Positions 1 through 5,279 of a stretch of 5,279 nucleotides of DNA are shown here, piece after piece (position 1 is the first letter of the stretch; every line of letters begins with the position of its first letter). The notes under the pieces were generated by a model. That model had not been told where the DNA came from and ran no database searches. It saw nothing but the letters and a program-made list of their open reading frames with translations. The DNA is from Acidobacteriota bacterium (GTDB lineage Bacteria; Actinomycetota; Acidimicrobiia; Acidimicrobiales; SHLQ01), in assembly GCA_022562835.1 (NCBI GenBank), contig JADFOM010000199.1, positions 1 through 5,279 on the forward strand, given 5' to 3'. The translations under genes and the position numbers were made by a program.

Positions 1-33
1 GGCTTCGCCAACGTCGGCATTCAATTCGATCAT
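1..33 (-). CDS. pxpA: 5-oxoprolinase subunit A (LamB/YcsF family), N-terminal fragment cut by window edge
   Basis: Only the first 11 codons are present, and they translate as MIELNADVGEA. This is the signature start of the LamB/YcsF (PxpA) family, whose members begin with a hydrophobic strand followed by an L-N-x-D-x-G-E motif. Known role of the family: with PxpB and PxpC it forms the ATP-dependent prokaryotic 5-oxoprolinase, which opens 5-oxoproline to L-glutamate in the cytoplasm. The identification is strengthened by position. The ATG lies 3 nt downstream of the pxpC stop and has a strong Shine-Dalgarno sequence 7 nt upstream. The fragment is too short to judge by similarity alone, so the call rests on the motif plus the operon context. 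The remainder of the gene should lie to the left of the window. Confidence 0.82.
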   Translation of the reverse strand, partial: MIELNADVGEA

Positions 34-36
34 CGC

Positions 37-891
37 TCAACCCTCCCAGCCGCGGCGGAAAAACCGCACTCCGGCCCCGGGTCGCGCCTGTGCGAGGCGA
101 TCGATACCACCGCTATCGACGATGCCGTAGACCGGGTAGCCGCCCGTTACCGGGAAGTCCGCGAGCAGGGCGATCGGGTTACCGTCGGGTGGCACCTGGA
201 GCGCTCCACGAACCATCGGTTCAGACGCGATCTCTCCATCGCGGCGCTGCATCGCTCCGCTCAGCCTTACTCCTATGCGGTTCGAATCCGCGTCCACCTC
301 GAACTGCGTTGCGTCGACGAACCGATCCGTCTCGATGCCAAACCACTCGCGATGTGGACCCGGCAGTAGGTCAACGCTGATTTCCGAACCCACGAGATCG
401 ACCGGGGCCATGTCGACCGACACGCCGACCGGCGCCGTCGCCGCTAGCGCAATGAGGTCACCGGCGCGCAGCGGAGCCGGACCGAGACCCGACATCGTGT
501 CTGTTGCGGCCGAGCCGAGGACCGCGTCGACAGCCAACCCTCCACGCACCGCAAGGTAGTTGCGCAACCCCCGGCTCGGCGGGCCGATGGCCACCTCGGC
601 TCCCTCTGAAACGATGACCGAAGTATGTGATCCATGCGCTCGTCCGTCGACCACGACATCGCTATCGGTACCACAAACCGCCAACTCCAGATCGGCTCGA
701 GCGAGCATGACGAAACCTCCGAGGAGTAGCTCAATGCCGACCGCGTCTGCGCGATTTCGTACCAACCGGTTCGCCAAGGTGAACGAACGTCGGTCGGCCG
801 GCCCCGAGGGCCCAACACCGAGGTGGGCGTATCCGAGCCGGCCCAGATCCTCGACCAACGCAAGAGGCCCCGGATCGAGTACTTCGATCAT
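37..891 (-). CDS. pxpC: 5-oxoprolinase subunit C (biotin-dependent carboxyltransferase / AHS2 family)
   Basis: A 284-residue protein of the AHS2/KipA family, the expected size for PxpC. Known role: one of three subunits of cytoplasmic 5-oxoprolinase (5-oxoproline + ATP to glutamate). Seen in the sequence: the N-terminal family block with EDLGRLGYAHLGVGPSGPAD at residues 14-33, a YLAVRGG strand at 112-118, GPHREWF at 178-184, SNRIGVRL at 203-210, a SEP...RGALQVPPDGNPI block at 223-240, TGGYP near 249-253, and a C-terminal RPG...VRFF strand. The open frame extends 32 codons further upstream. The start at 891 is preferred because it gives the family N-terminus and forms an ATGA overlap with the pxpB stop; no good Shine-Dalgarno sequence precedes it, which fits translational coupling. 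The related AHS2 domain of urea carboxylase is an alternative, but that occurs fused in a large biotin enzyme, and the pxpA/pxpB neighbours favour PxpC. Confidence 0.94.
   Translation of the reverse strand: MIEVLDPGPLALVEDLGRLGYAHLGVGPSGPADRRSFTLANRLVRNRADAVGIELLLGGFVMLARADLELAVCGTDSDVVVDGRAHGSHTSVIVSEGAEVAIGPPSRGLRNYLAVRGGLAVDAVLGSAATDTMSGLGPAPLRAGDLIALAATAPVGVSVDMAPVDLVGSEISVDLLPGPHREWFGIETDRFVDATQFEVDADSNRIGVRLSGAMQRRDGEIASEPMVRGALQVPPDGNPIALLADFPVTGGYPVYGIVDSGGIDRLAQARPGAGVRFFRRGWEG
41..47 (-). promoter_or_regulatory. Shine-Dalgarno sequence of pxpA
   Basis: On the minus strand this reads GGGAGGG, 7 nt before the pxpA ATG (33-31). It is built into the last codons of pxpC (Trp-Glu-Gly-stop), so pxpA can be translated by ribosomes arriving from pxpC or by fresh initiation. 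It is the clearest ribosome binding site in the window and fixes the pxpA start. Confidence 0.75.
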
Positions 892-1511
892 GAAACGAAC
901 CGCACGACGGTGCCAGGCCTCAGCAGTGAAGGTTCGGGCAGGCTCGCGTCGAAGAGCACGCTGTTGGTTCTGCCGATAATCTGCCATCCCCCGGGGCCCT
1001 CGCTCGGGTAGACGCCGCTGTAGACGCCGGCCAGACCGACCGAACCAGCCGGCACACTCGTGCGGGGCCGACTACGACGAGGGACCGCTAGAGCTTGGTC
1101 GCCGCCCGTCAGATAACCGAACCCTGGGGCGAAGCCACAGAACGCGACCCGGTATTGCGCTGCGTGATGACGGGCGATGACATCGCTCACGCTCAGGGCG
1201 CAATGTTTGGCAACGGCGTCGAGGTCAGCACCGTCATAGACGACTGGAATCTCGACGACCTGCTCCCCCGCCGGCGAGCACTCGAACCGGTCGGTCGACT
1301 CGAGCAGTGCCGTCACCGAATGCTGCACGCTTTCGCTCTGCACCATCGAGGAGTTCAGGTATACAACGACGACAGATTCGCCGCCCGAGACGTCGGAAAT
1401 ACCGTCGATTCTCGCTTCGCGCAACGCGGCCGCTAAGGCAGCCGCGTCCGATGACTGCGGCACTTCGATGCGCAATGCTGCCGGTCCGAGGGGCGTGAGG
1501 ACAACGTCCAT
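888..1511 (-). CDS. pxpB: 5-oxoprolinase subunit B (AHS1/KipI-like carboxyltransferase domain)
   Basis: A 207-residue protein covering the whole AHS1 (KipI) family. Seen: a beta-rich N-terminal region (1-85), a YDGADLDAVA segment at 92-101 matching the family's Y-x-G-x-DL-x-x-VA element, the hallmark FCGFAPGFGYL at 124-134, a proline/arginine-rich PRRSRPR at 144-150, VPAGSVGLAG at 153-162, and GPGGWQIIGRTN at 172-183, ending in RPGTVVRFV. Known role: pairs with PxpC to form the catalytic carboxyltransferase-like part of 5-oxoprolinase. In Bacillus the homologue KipI also inhibits the sporulation kinase KinA, but nothing here points to that role. It is the first gene of the minus-strand operon; its stop overlaps the pxpC start by four bases. 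The region before its ATG has no obvious Shine-Dalgarno sequence, so it may use a weak or leaderless start. Confidence 0.94.
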   Translation of the reverse strand: MDVVLTPLGPAALRIEVPQSSDAAALAAALREARIDGISDVSGGESVVVVYLNSSMVQSESVQHSVTALLESTDRFECSPAGEQVVEIPVVYDGADLDAVAKHCALSVSDVIARHHAAQYRVAFCGFAPGFGYLTGGDQALAVPRRSRPRTSVPAGSVGLAGVYSGVYPSEGPGGWQIIGRTNSVLFDASLPEPSLLRPGTVVRFVS

Positions 1512-1624
1512 GGGTTCAGGACTTTAGCTGGTACACCCGACCCCACGATTCGTGTGGTCAGATTCCACCAGCTCCTAGCAGCGGTGGGTTCGCCGCGTCG
1601 ATGCATCGCGACAACACTGGGCGC
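1512..1624. promoter_or_regulatory. Divergent intergenic region with inverted repeats (candidate operator/promoters)
   Basis: This gap separates the minus-strand pxp operon from the plus-strand SDR/LLM pair, so both promoters should be in or near it. Seen directly: a 7-bp perfect inverted repeat, AGCTGGT at 1526-1532 and ACCAGCT at 1567-1573 (34-nt spacer), and a shorter GTGG-N7-CCAC repeat at 1554-1568. Such repeats can be operator half-sites, and the TGGT/ACCA core resembles sites of some GntR-type repressors, but no regulator gene is present and this is inference. I could not identify convincing -35/-10 pairs on either strand. The right boundary shrinks to 1600 if the SDR starts at the upstream ATG (1601). 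Confidence 0.35.
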
Positions 1625-2401
1625 ATGACAATCCTTGCCGACAAGACTGTGATCGTCGCTGGAGTCGGGCCCGGCCTCGGCAGCGAGATAGCCCGTCTCG
1701 CATACAGAGACGGTGCCAACGTCGTCATCGCAGCGCGCCGTCAAGACAAGCTCGTCGCGCTCGCGAACGAGATCGACCCCGACGGTAACCGTATCGCCTG
1801 CCAGGTTGCCGATATCGGCGACAGCGCACAATGTGAGACCCTCGTCAAGGTCGCGGTGGAACGCTACGGCGGTCTCGACGCGGTGACGATCGTCGCCGCA
1901 AATGACGCCCACATGGGTGGTCTGAGCGACACCGATGACGAGACTTGGCGGGCGGTCCTCGAGACCAACGTGATCGGCACGATGCATGTGATCGAAGCCG
2001 CCACCCCCGCAATGTCCAGCGGTGGCAGCGTGGTGATGATCGGCTCACAGAACATGGCGCTGGCCTCGATTCGTCAAACCGCATACGCGGCGTCCAAGGG
2101 TGCTTTGCGCTCCGCCATGTATCACCTCGTCGAAGAGTTCGGACCGGCGCGTATTCGTGTCAACATGGTCGTCCCAACATGGATGTGGGGTCCGCCGGTT
2201 CAGATGTATGTCGATTGGCAATCGTCGGAACGTTCGATTCCAGCCGAGGAGGTCGTCGCCGAGATCACAGCCAACATGCCATTGGGCGAGATCCCCGCCG
2301 ATGAAGACGTCGCCGAGGCGGTCGTTTGGTTGTTCTCCGATCGAGCGCGGATGATCACTGGACAGACGCTGTATGTGAATGCAGGCGAGCACCAGCCATG
2401 A
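1625..2401 (+). CDS. Short-chain dehydrogenase/reductase (SDR) family oxidoreductase
   Basis: A 258-residue classical-length SDR, predicted to be a cytoplasmic NAD(P)-dependent oxidoreductase acting on an unknown alcohol/ketone. Seen: a dinucleotide-binding glycine motif GVGPGLG at 13-19, an AARR stretch after strand beta-2 (37-40) that hints at NADP(H), the structural Asn at 115 (ETNVIGT), the catalytic Ser at 141, Tyr154 and Lys158 (YAASK), and the C-terminal ITGQTLYVNAG at 244-254. Two family motifs deviate: the NNAG position reads AAND (92-95), and the usual Pro-Gly after beta-6 reads PTWMWG (184-189). The start at 1625 is chosen because it leaves the usual short lead before the first strand; an in-frame ATG at 1601 adds eight residues (MHRDNTGR) and cannot be excluded, since neither start has a strong Shine-Dalgarno sequence. 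It is the first gene of a two-gene unit with the LLM oxidoreductase. Substrate unknown. Confidence 0.92.
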   Translation: MTILADKTVIVAGVGPGLGSEIARLAYRDGANVVIAARRQDKLVALANEIDPDGNRIACQVADIGDSAQCETLVKVAVERYGGLDAVTIVAANDAHMGGLSDTDDETWRAVLETNVIGTMHVIEAATPAMSSGGSVVMIGSQNMALASIRQTAYAASKGALRSAMYHLVEEFGPARIRVNMVVPTWMWGPPVQMYVDWQSSERSIPAEEVVAEITANMPLGEIPADEDVAEAVVWLFSDRARMITGQTLYVNAGEHQP

Positions 2402-2430
2402 TGACCATGAACGAGCGGAGTCGTCGATGA
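2398..2430 (+). other. Ten-codon reading frame bridging SDR stop and LLM start (possible coupling ORF)
   Basis: An ATG at 2398 opens a ten-codon frame (MMTMNERSRR) ending in TGA at 2428-2430. Its start overlaps the SDR stop as ATGA (2398-2401), and its stop overlaps the LLM start as ATGA (2427-2430). A terminating SDR ribosome could therefore re-initiate here and be delivered to the LLM start. Three of its first four codons are ATG (2398, 2401, 2407). It is too short to argue for a functional peptide; a coupling role is inference and the arrangement may be chance. Confidence 0.3.
2417..2420 (+). promoter_or_regulatory. Shine-Dalgarno sequence of the LLM oxidoreductase
   Basis: GGAG lies 6 nt before the ATG at 2427. 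It supports that start over the in-frame ATG at 2379, which would add 16 residues lacking family character and would overlap the SDR gene by 23 bases. Confidence 0.6.
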
Positions 2431-3386
2431 ACGTCACTCAACCCAACCAGTGGATCTATGGGATACAACTACCCGTGCAAACCCTCACGCGCACGCTTGT
2501 GGACCCGTGGGAGGACGCAGCGAGTGTCGACGATCTCGTCGCCATAGCGCAACGCTGCGAGGCCAATGGACACTCCTTCGTCGGCGTATGTGATCACATC
2601 GCAGTTCCTGACAACGAATACGCGAGTCGTATGACTACAACGTGGTACGACACCATCGCGACGCTCTCGTACCTCGCCGCGCAAACCGATTCCGTACGAC
2701 TGCTGTCGGTCGTTTGGATCGCCGGCTATCGTCATCCCCTCCAGACCGCCAAGTCTTTCGGTACGCTCGACCATCTTTCTGGCGGCCGGGCAATTCTCGG
2801 TGTCGGTGCCGGGCACGTCGAAGCCGAGTTCGAGGCACTCGGCGTGGACTTCGCTTCCCGCGGCCGCCGACTCGACGAGACGATCGATGCGGTACGCGGA
2901 GCCTTTGACGATACCTACGTCTCGTTCGCTGGTGAGTTCTACAACTATGCCGATGTCGGGGTTGCGCCACAGCCCTCAGACGCCCTGCCGATCTGGGTCG
3001 GCGGTTCTGGTCGAGCCGCCTGGCGACGCGCTGGTAGACGCGGTGACGGCTACATCCCCATGGGCAACAGCGTCGATCAGTACAGCGAGATCATCGACAC
3101 GATGTCGGCGGAAGCCGACGCCGCTGGCCGCGCGGACGTCAGCTTCGATGTCGGCTACATGCCAGGATGGGCCTATCTCGGCGCCGCCGATTCAGCGTCT
3201 GCTCCCGCTGACCTTCCGCCCACAATGATTCACGGATCGGAGGCTCTCGCCGCCGATATTCGCGCTGCGCGGACCGCCGGGGCCAACACTATGCATCTCA
3301 AGTTTCGGGGTCGTTCTCTCGCGGAGTACTTCGATCAACTCGATGCGTTCAGCGAAGAGGTCGTGCCACTCATAAATGAAGGTTGA
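2427..3386 (+). CDS. LLM-class (luciferase-like, probably F420-dependent) oxidoreductase
   Basis: A 319-residue TIM-barrel enzyme of the bacterial luciferase-like monooxygenase superfamily. Seen: first strand WIYGIQLP (9-16), an FVGVCDHIAVP segment (51-61) at the position where F420 enzymes bind cofactor and substrate, a W-IAGYRHP-x-x-x-AK strand and helix (97-109), the superfamily hallmark LSGGRAILGVGAGH (117-130), EFEALGVDFASRGRRLDE (134-151), PQP...PIWVGGSG (181-195), and the RRGDGYIP barrel strand (204-211). The layout resembles actinobacterial F420-dependent families such as the Rv2161c-like group, but FMN use cannot be excluded without modelling. It probably catalyses a hydride transfer or flavin monooxygenation in the cytoplasm on an unknown substrate. 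It lies 25 nt after the SDR stop with a small bridging frame between them, so both are likely expressed together. A 97-nt gap follows; it holds a 10-bp palindrome (AAGGCGCCTT, 3397-3406) but no convincing terminator. Confidence 0.93.
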   Translation: MNVTQPNQWIYGIQLPVQTLTRTLVDPWEDAASVDDLVAIAQRCEANGHSFVGVCDHIAVPDNEYASRMTTTWYDTIATLSYLAAQTDSVRLLSVVWIAGYRHPLQTAKSFGTLDHLSGGRAILGVGAGHVEAEFEALGVDFASRGRRLDETIDAVRGAFDDTYVSFAGEFYNYADVGVAPQPSDALPIWVGGSGRAAWRRAGRRGDGYIPMGNSVDQYSEIIDTMSAEADAAGRADVSFDVGYMPGWAYLGAADSASAPADLPPTMIHGSEALAADIRAARTAGANTMHLKFRGRSLAEYFDQLDAFSEEVVPLINEG

Positions 3387-3483
3387 ATCATCGCTGAAGG
3401 CGCCTTTCGCGCGGCTCGAAAAGTAGGGATCTGACTGATTTCACAAGTCTGTAACCCTTTTCACGGCTGTTCGGTGGCAGAGT

Positions 3484-3882
3484 GTGGGGGTGACAACAAG
3501 CACCGAACTTCTCGCGGCTGTTGAGCCCGACATCGCCGCCCTTATGCAGGCGCACAACGAACGCAGAGAGAACTGGTATGCCCACGAGATCGTCCCATGG
3601 GAAATGGGTCGCAACTACCGCGACGAGCCATGGGAAGAGTCCGATGCGACCCTGCGCCCAGAGGTGCGCACAGCGCTGCAGCTAAATCTCCTCACCGAGG
3701 ACAACCTGCCCTACTACCACGCTCGTATCTCTGCGGCCTTCAGCGAACAGTCCTCGCTGGCCGAGTGGTCCCGACAGTGGACCGCAGAGGAAGCCCAGCA
3801 CTCCATCGCGAGTCGCAGCTATCTGCTCACCTCGCGCAACTGCGACCCACGCGTTCTTGAGGACGACCGGGTGTCACGATGA
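3484..3882 (+). CDS. Acyl-ACP desaturase (ferritin-like diiron), N-terminal half of a split gene
   Basis: 132 residues matching the first half of soluble acyl-[acyl-carrier-protein] desaturases (plant stearoyl-ACP desaturase / mycobacterial DesA type). The intact enzymes use a diiron centre, O2 and ferredoxin to put a double bond into ACP-bound acyl chains. Seen: a WYAHEIVPWEMGRNY block (31-45) like the family's W-x-P-x-D-x-x-x-x-F region, TEDNLPYYH (71-79) whose Glu72 is the expected iron ligand of the first helix, and WTAEEAQH (99-106) giving the ExxH ligands Glu103 and His106. The frame then stops at TGA after LEDDRVSR, before the second ligand pair. The start is GTG at 3484 with a GGTGG 6 nt upstream; the GTG at 3490 is nearly as good. 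Alone, this half has only three of six iron ligands and should not be active. The other half follows in another frame. Confidence 0.85.
   Translation: MGVTTSTELLAAVEPDIAALMQAHNERRENWYAHEIVPWEMGRNYRDEPWEESDATLRPEVRTALQLNLLTEDNLPYYHARISAAFSEQSSLAEWSRQWTAEEAQHSIASRSYLLTSRNCDPRVLEDDRVSR
3876..3882 (+). other. Frame change in the desaturase gene (ATGA junction; one base short)
   Basis: The first frame ends at TGA (3880-3882), and the family sequence resumes at once in the -1 frame at ATG (3879-3881). Inserting a single base between 3878 and 3879 would give a continuous ...DDRVSR-MKRGW... protein of about 302 residues, a normal family length. There is no slippery heptamer at the site, so programmed -1 frameshifting is not supported. 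The simplest readings are a one-base deletion or sequencing error, or termination-reinitiation at the ATGA. Confidence 0.8.
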
Positions 3883-4391
3883 AACGTGGCTGGTCGGACC
3901 AGTACGGCGATGCTGTCCAGGTGTTCATCTACACGTCCGCGCAGGAGCTGGCCACACGTATCTCGCACCGCAACGCCGGGGTCATCGCCGACGACGCCAC
4001 CGCATACGAGGTCATGCAGCGAGTGGCGGTCGACGAAAACCACCACTTCATGTTCTACCGCGGGGTTGTCACTGCAATGTTGCGCGAAGATCCCTCCGGT
4101 GTGTTGTCACGCATGTTGCCGGTGTTCGAGAACTTCGAAATGCCCGGGACCGGAATCCCTAAATATCTTCGCAAGGCGATCCAAATGGCCAAGGCAGGTG
4201 TCTACAGTCTGCGCATCCACTCCGAGAAGGTCGTCCAGCCGCTGCTGCGCGACTGGAATATCGGTTCGCTCGAAGGGCTTACCTCCGAAGCCGCCGAGGC
4301 CCAGGAAAAGCTAATGGCGTTGCCGGCGAAACTGCTCGTCGCTGCCGAAGACTTCGAAGCACGCCTCGCCCGCCGCCCGAACCTCGGCTGA
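3879..4391 (+). CDS. Acyl-ACP desaturase (ferritin-like diiron), C-terminal half of a split gene
   Basis: 170 residues matching the second half of the soluble acyl-ACP desaturase family. Seen: FIYTSAQELATRISHRN (16-32), closely following the plant FIYTSFQERATF helix, with Glu23 as the expected iron ligand; then VDENHHFMFYR (51-61), the D-E-x-x-H ligand motif giving Glu53 and His56; then the family's MPGTGIPKY (88-96) and an AGVYSLRIHSEKVVQPLLRDW segment (106-126) typical of actinobacterial DesA proteins. Together with the upstream half this completes all six ligands. The ATG overlaps the upstream stop as ATGA; the nearest purine-rich stretch (GAGG, 3859-3862) is 16 nt away, too far for a good ribosome binding site. 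The body has no internal stop or obvious decay, suggesting a recent lesion, a sequencing error, or a functional split. The stop is 12 nt from the stop of the convergent racemase gene. Confidence 0.86.
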   Translation: MKRGWSDQYGDAVQVFIYTSAQELATRISHRNAGVIADDATAYEVMQRVAVDENHHFMFYRGVVTAMLREDPSGVLSRMLPVFENFEMPGTGIPKYLRKAIQMAKAGVYSLRIHSEKVVQPLLRDWNIGSLEGLTSEAAEAQEKLMALPAKLLVAAEDFEARLARRPNLG

Positions 4392-4403
4392 CCAAGATCC
4401 AGC

Positions 4404-5279
4404 TCACGCCGTACCGATCACAGCTCGTTCGGCTAGATCCCCGATCTTCTCGGCCGAATAACCAATCGACTCGAGCACCTCAACGGTGTGCTGGCCCGGT
4501 TGGCCCGAATCGGTAGCGGGATCCGCTGGGGTCCCGGAGAACCGAGGTGCGGGAGCTGGCTGGGTCACACCGCAAGTCTCGAAGTAGGCGTCACGGGCGA
4601 TCGCCTGCGGGTGCTGTGGCGTCTCGCCCATGGTCAATACCGGCGATACGCATGCGTCGCGACCTTCGAACACCGACGTCCAGTGATCCATCGTCTCAAC
4701 CGAGAACGACTCGGCGAAAATCCCGCGCATCGTGTCCCAGCCGGATTGATCATTCTGTGCCGCCGGGTCGACCCTACCAATGAGTCCCAGACCGTCGATC
4801 AGCTGCGCGAAGAATTGTGGCTCTATCGCGCCGACCGCCATGTAGCGTCCGTCGCTCGTTTCGTACACGTCGTAGAAGGGTGCACCCGAGTCCAAAAGGT
4901 TCGTACCGCGATCATCTGACCAGAACCCGGAAGCGTGGGCGGCGAACAGTGGCGACATGAGATAGCTCGCCCCGTCGACCATCGCTGCATCGACGACCTG
5001 ACCCTTACCTCCACGTGCGGTGGACAGCAGAGCCGAGACGATCCCGAGCACCACAAAAACCGAGCCTCCACCGAAGTCCCCAACCAGGTTGAGCGGCACT
5101 GTCGGTGCCTGTCCTGGGCGGCCGATATGTGCCAGCGGTGACGCTAGGGAGATGTAGTTGATGTCGTGACCTGCGCGGTCGGCCATCGGGCCCGACTGAC
5201 CCCATCCGGTCATGCGCCCATAGACAACATTTTCGTTGACGGCTAGGCATTCCTCGGGACCGACACCTAGGCGTTCTGT
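4404..5279 (-). CDS. Alpha-methylacyl-CoA racemase / class III CoA-transferase (CaiB/BaiF) family, N-terminus cut by window edge
   Basis: 291 residues are visible and the frame stays open to the right edge; by alignment to AMACR about 88 N-terminal residues lie outside. The family racemises the 2-methyl centre of branched acyl-CoA esters, needed before beta-oxidation of phytol-, isoprenoid- or sterol-side-chain-derived acids; relatives transfer CoA between acids. Seen: a GVGPEECL segment, VYGRMTGWGQSGP, GHDINYISL, LNLVGDFGGGS, GKGQVVDAAMVDGA, and a C-terminal PAPRFSGTP segment. Counting residues, the spacing fits the residues reported as important in Mycobacterium tuberculosis MCR: Arg91 (codon 5271-5273), His126 (5166-5168), Asp156 (30 residues later) and Glu241 (GAIEP, 115 after the His). 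The class III CoA-transferase catalytic Asp would sit in the same region, but the His/Asp pair and AMACR-like wording favour a racemase. The ATG at 5211-5213 is internal, not the start. It is convergent with the desaturase gene. Confidence 0.92.
   Translation of the reverse strand, partial: TERLGVGPEECLAVNENVVYGRMTGWGQSGPMADRAGHDINYISLASPLAHIGRPGQAPTVPLNLVGDFGGGSVFVVLGIVSALLSTARGGKGQVVDAAMVDGASYLMSPLFAAHASGFWSDDRGTNLLDSGAPFYDVYETSDGRYMAVGAIEPQFFAQLIDGLGLIGRVDPAAQNDQSGWDTMRGIFAESFSVETMDHWTSVFEGRDACVSPVLTMGETPQHPQAIARDAYFETCGVTQPAPAPRFSGTPADPATDSGQPGQHTVEVLESIGYSAEKIGDLAERAVIGTA

Noticed and set aside
892..987. N-terminal extension of pxpC by 32 codons
   Set aside because: It would overlap the conserved C-terminus of pxpB by about 100 bases and adds arginine-rich, non-family sequence; the ATGA start at 891 fits better.
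1433..1987. 184-codon minus-strand open frame opposite the SDR gene
   Set aside because: It lies antisense to the SDR and pxpB 5' end, has no recognisable motif, and the sense frames show clear family conservation; it is a shadow of GC-rich codon use.
3396..3423. Possible terminator after the LLM gene (palindrome AAGGCGCCTT and a TTTCG/CGAAA stem)
   Set aside because: The palindrome has no loop and the second stem is only 5 bp with no T-run after it, so neither makes a credible intrinsic terminator.
3430..3455. Possible promoter before the desaturase (TCTGAC and TGTAAC)
   Set aside because: The spacing is only 14 nt and both hexamers are weak matches; not enough to call.
3388..3585. 65-codon minus-strand frame across the LLM-desaturase gap
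   Set aside because: No recognisable domain; about half of it is antisense to the conserved desaturase N-terminus.
3871..3882. Programmed -1 ribosomal frameshift in the desaturase
   Set aside because: There is no X-XXY-YYZ slippery heptamer before the TGA and no evident downstream stimulatory hairpin; deletion or reinitiation explains the junction better.
4488..4919. 143-codon plus-strand open frame
   Set aside because: Antisense to the AMACR-like gene, whose catalytic residues and motifs run through the same bases; no family features.

Overview
The window looks like chromosomal DNA of a high-GC actinomycete-like bacterium (Actinomycetota). This rests on GC-rich third codon positions, a GTG start, many four-base ATGA gene overlaps, and gene content: an F420-type luciferase-like oxidoreductase, a stand-alone soluble (plant/DesA-type) acyl-ACP desaturase and an AMACR-like racemase. 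Genus cannot be named from the sequence alone. Everything reads as metabolic genes; I see no CRISPR array, transposase, phage gene, tRNA, rRNA or long repeat.

Left part (1-1511, minus strand): a tightly packed 5-oxoprolinase operon transcribed right to left in the order pxpB-pxpC-pxpA. pxpB and pxpC overlap by ATGA. pxpA starts 3 nt after the pxpC stop and has a strong Shine-Dalgarno sequence inside the last pxpC codons; only its first 11 codons are in the window. Together the three subunits should hydrolyse 5-oxoproline (pyroglutamate) to glutamate at the cost of ATP.

Middle part (1512-3386): a divergent intergenic region of about 113 nt with an inverted repeat, then two plus-strand oxidoreductases. 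The first is a short-chain dehydrogenase/reductase (SDR) with an intact Ser-Tyr-Lys active site. The second is an F420-dependent-type LLM oxidoreductase. They are joined by a ten-codon reading frame that overlaps the SDR stop and the LLM start by ATGA at each end, so they are very probably co-transcribed and may be translationally coupled.

Right part (3387-5279): after a 97-nt gap comes a plus-strand ferritin-like diiron acyl-ACP desaturase that is broken into two reading frames. The two frames meet at an ATGA overlap exactly between the two diiron-ligand halves, so this is either a one-base frameshift (real or sequencing error) or a split two-chain enzyme. It converges, with only 12 nt between stops, on a minus-strand alpha-methylacyl-CoA racemase / class III CoA-transferase homologue. 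That gene runs off the right edge and keeps all expected racemase catalytic residues.

The right-hand genes suggest acyl-lipid or branched-chain/steroid side-chain metabolism, but no shared pathway is shown. The split desaturase is the observation most worth checking; I found no clearly new biological system.
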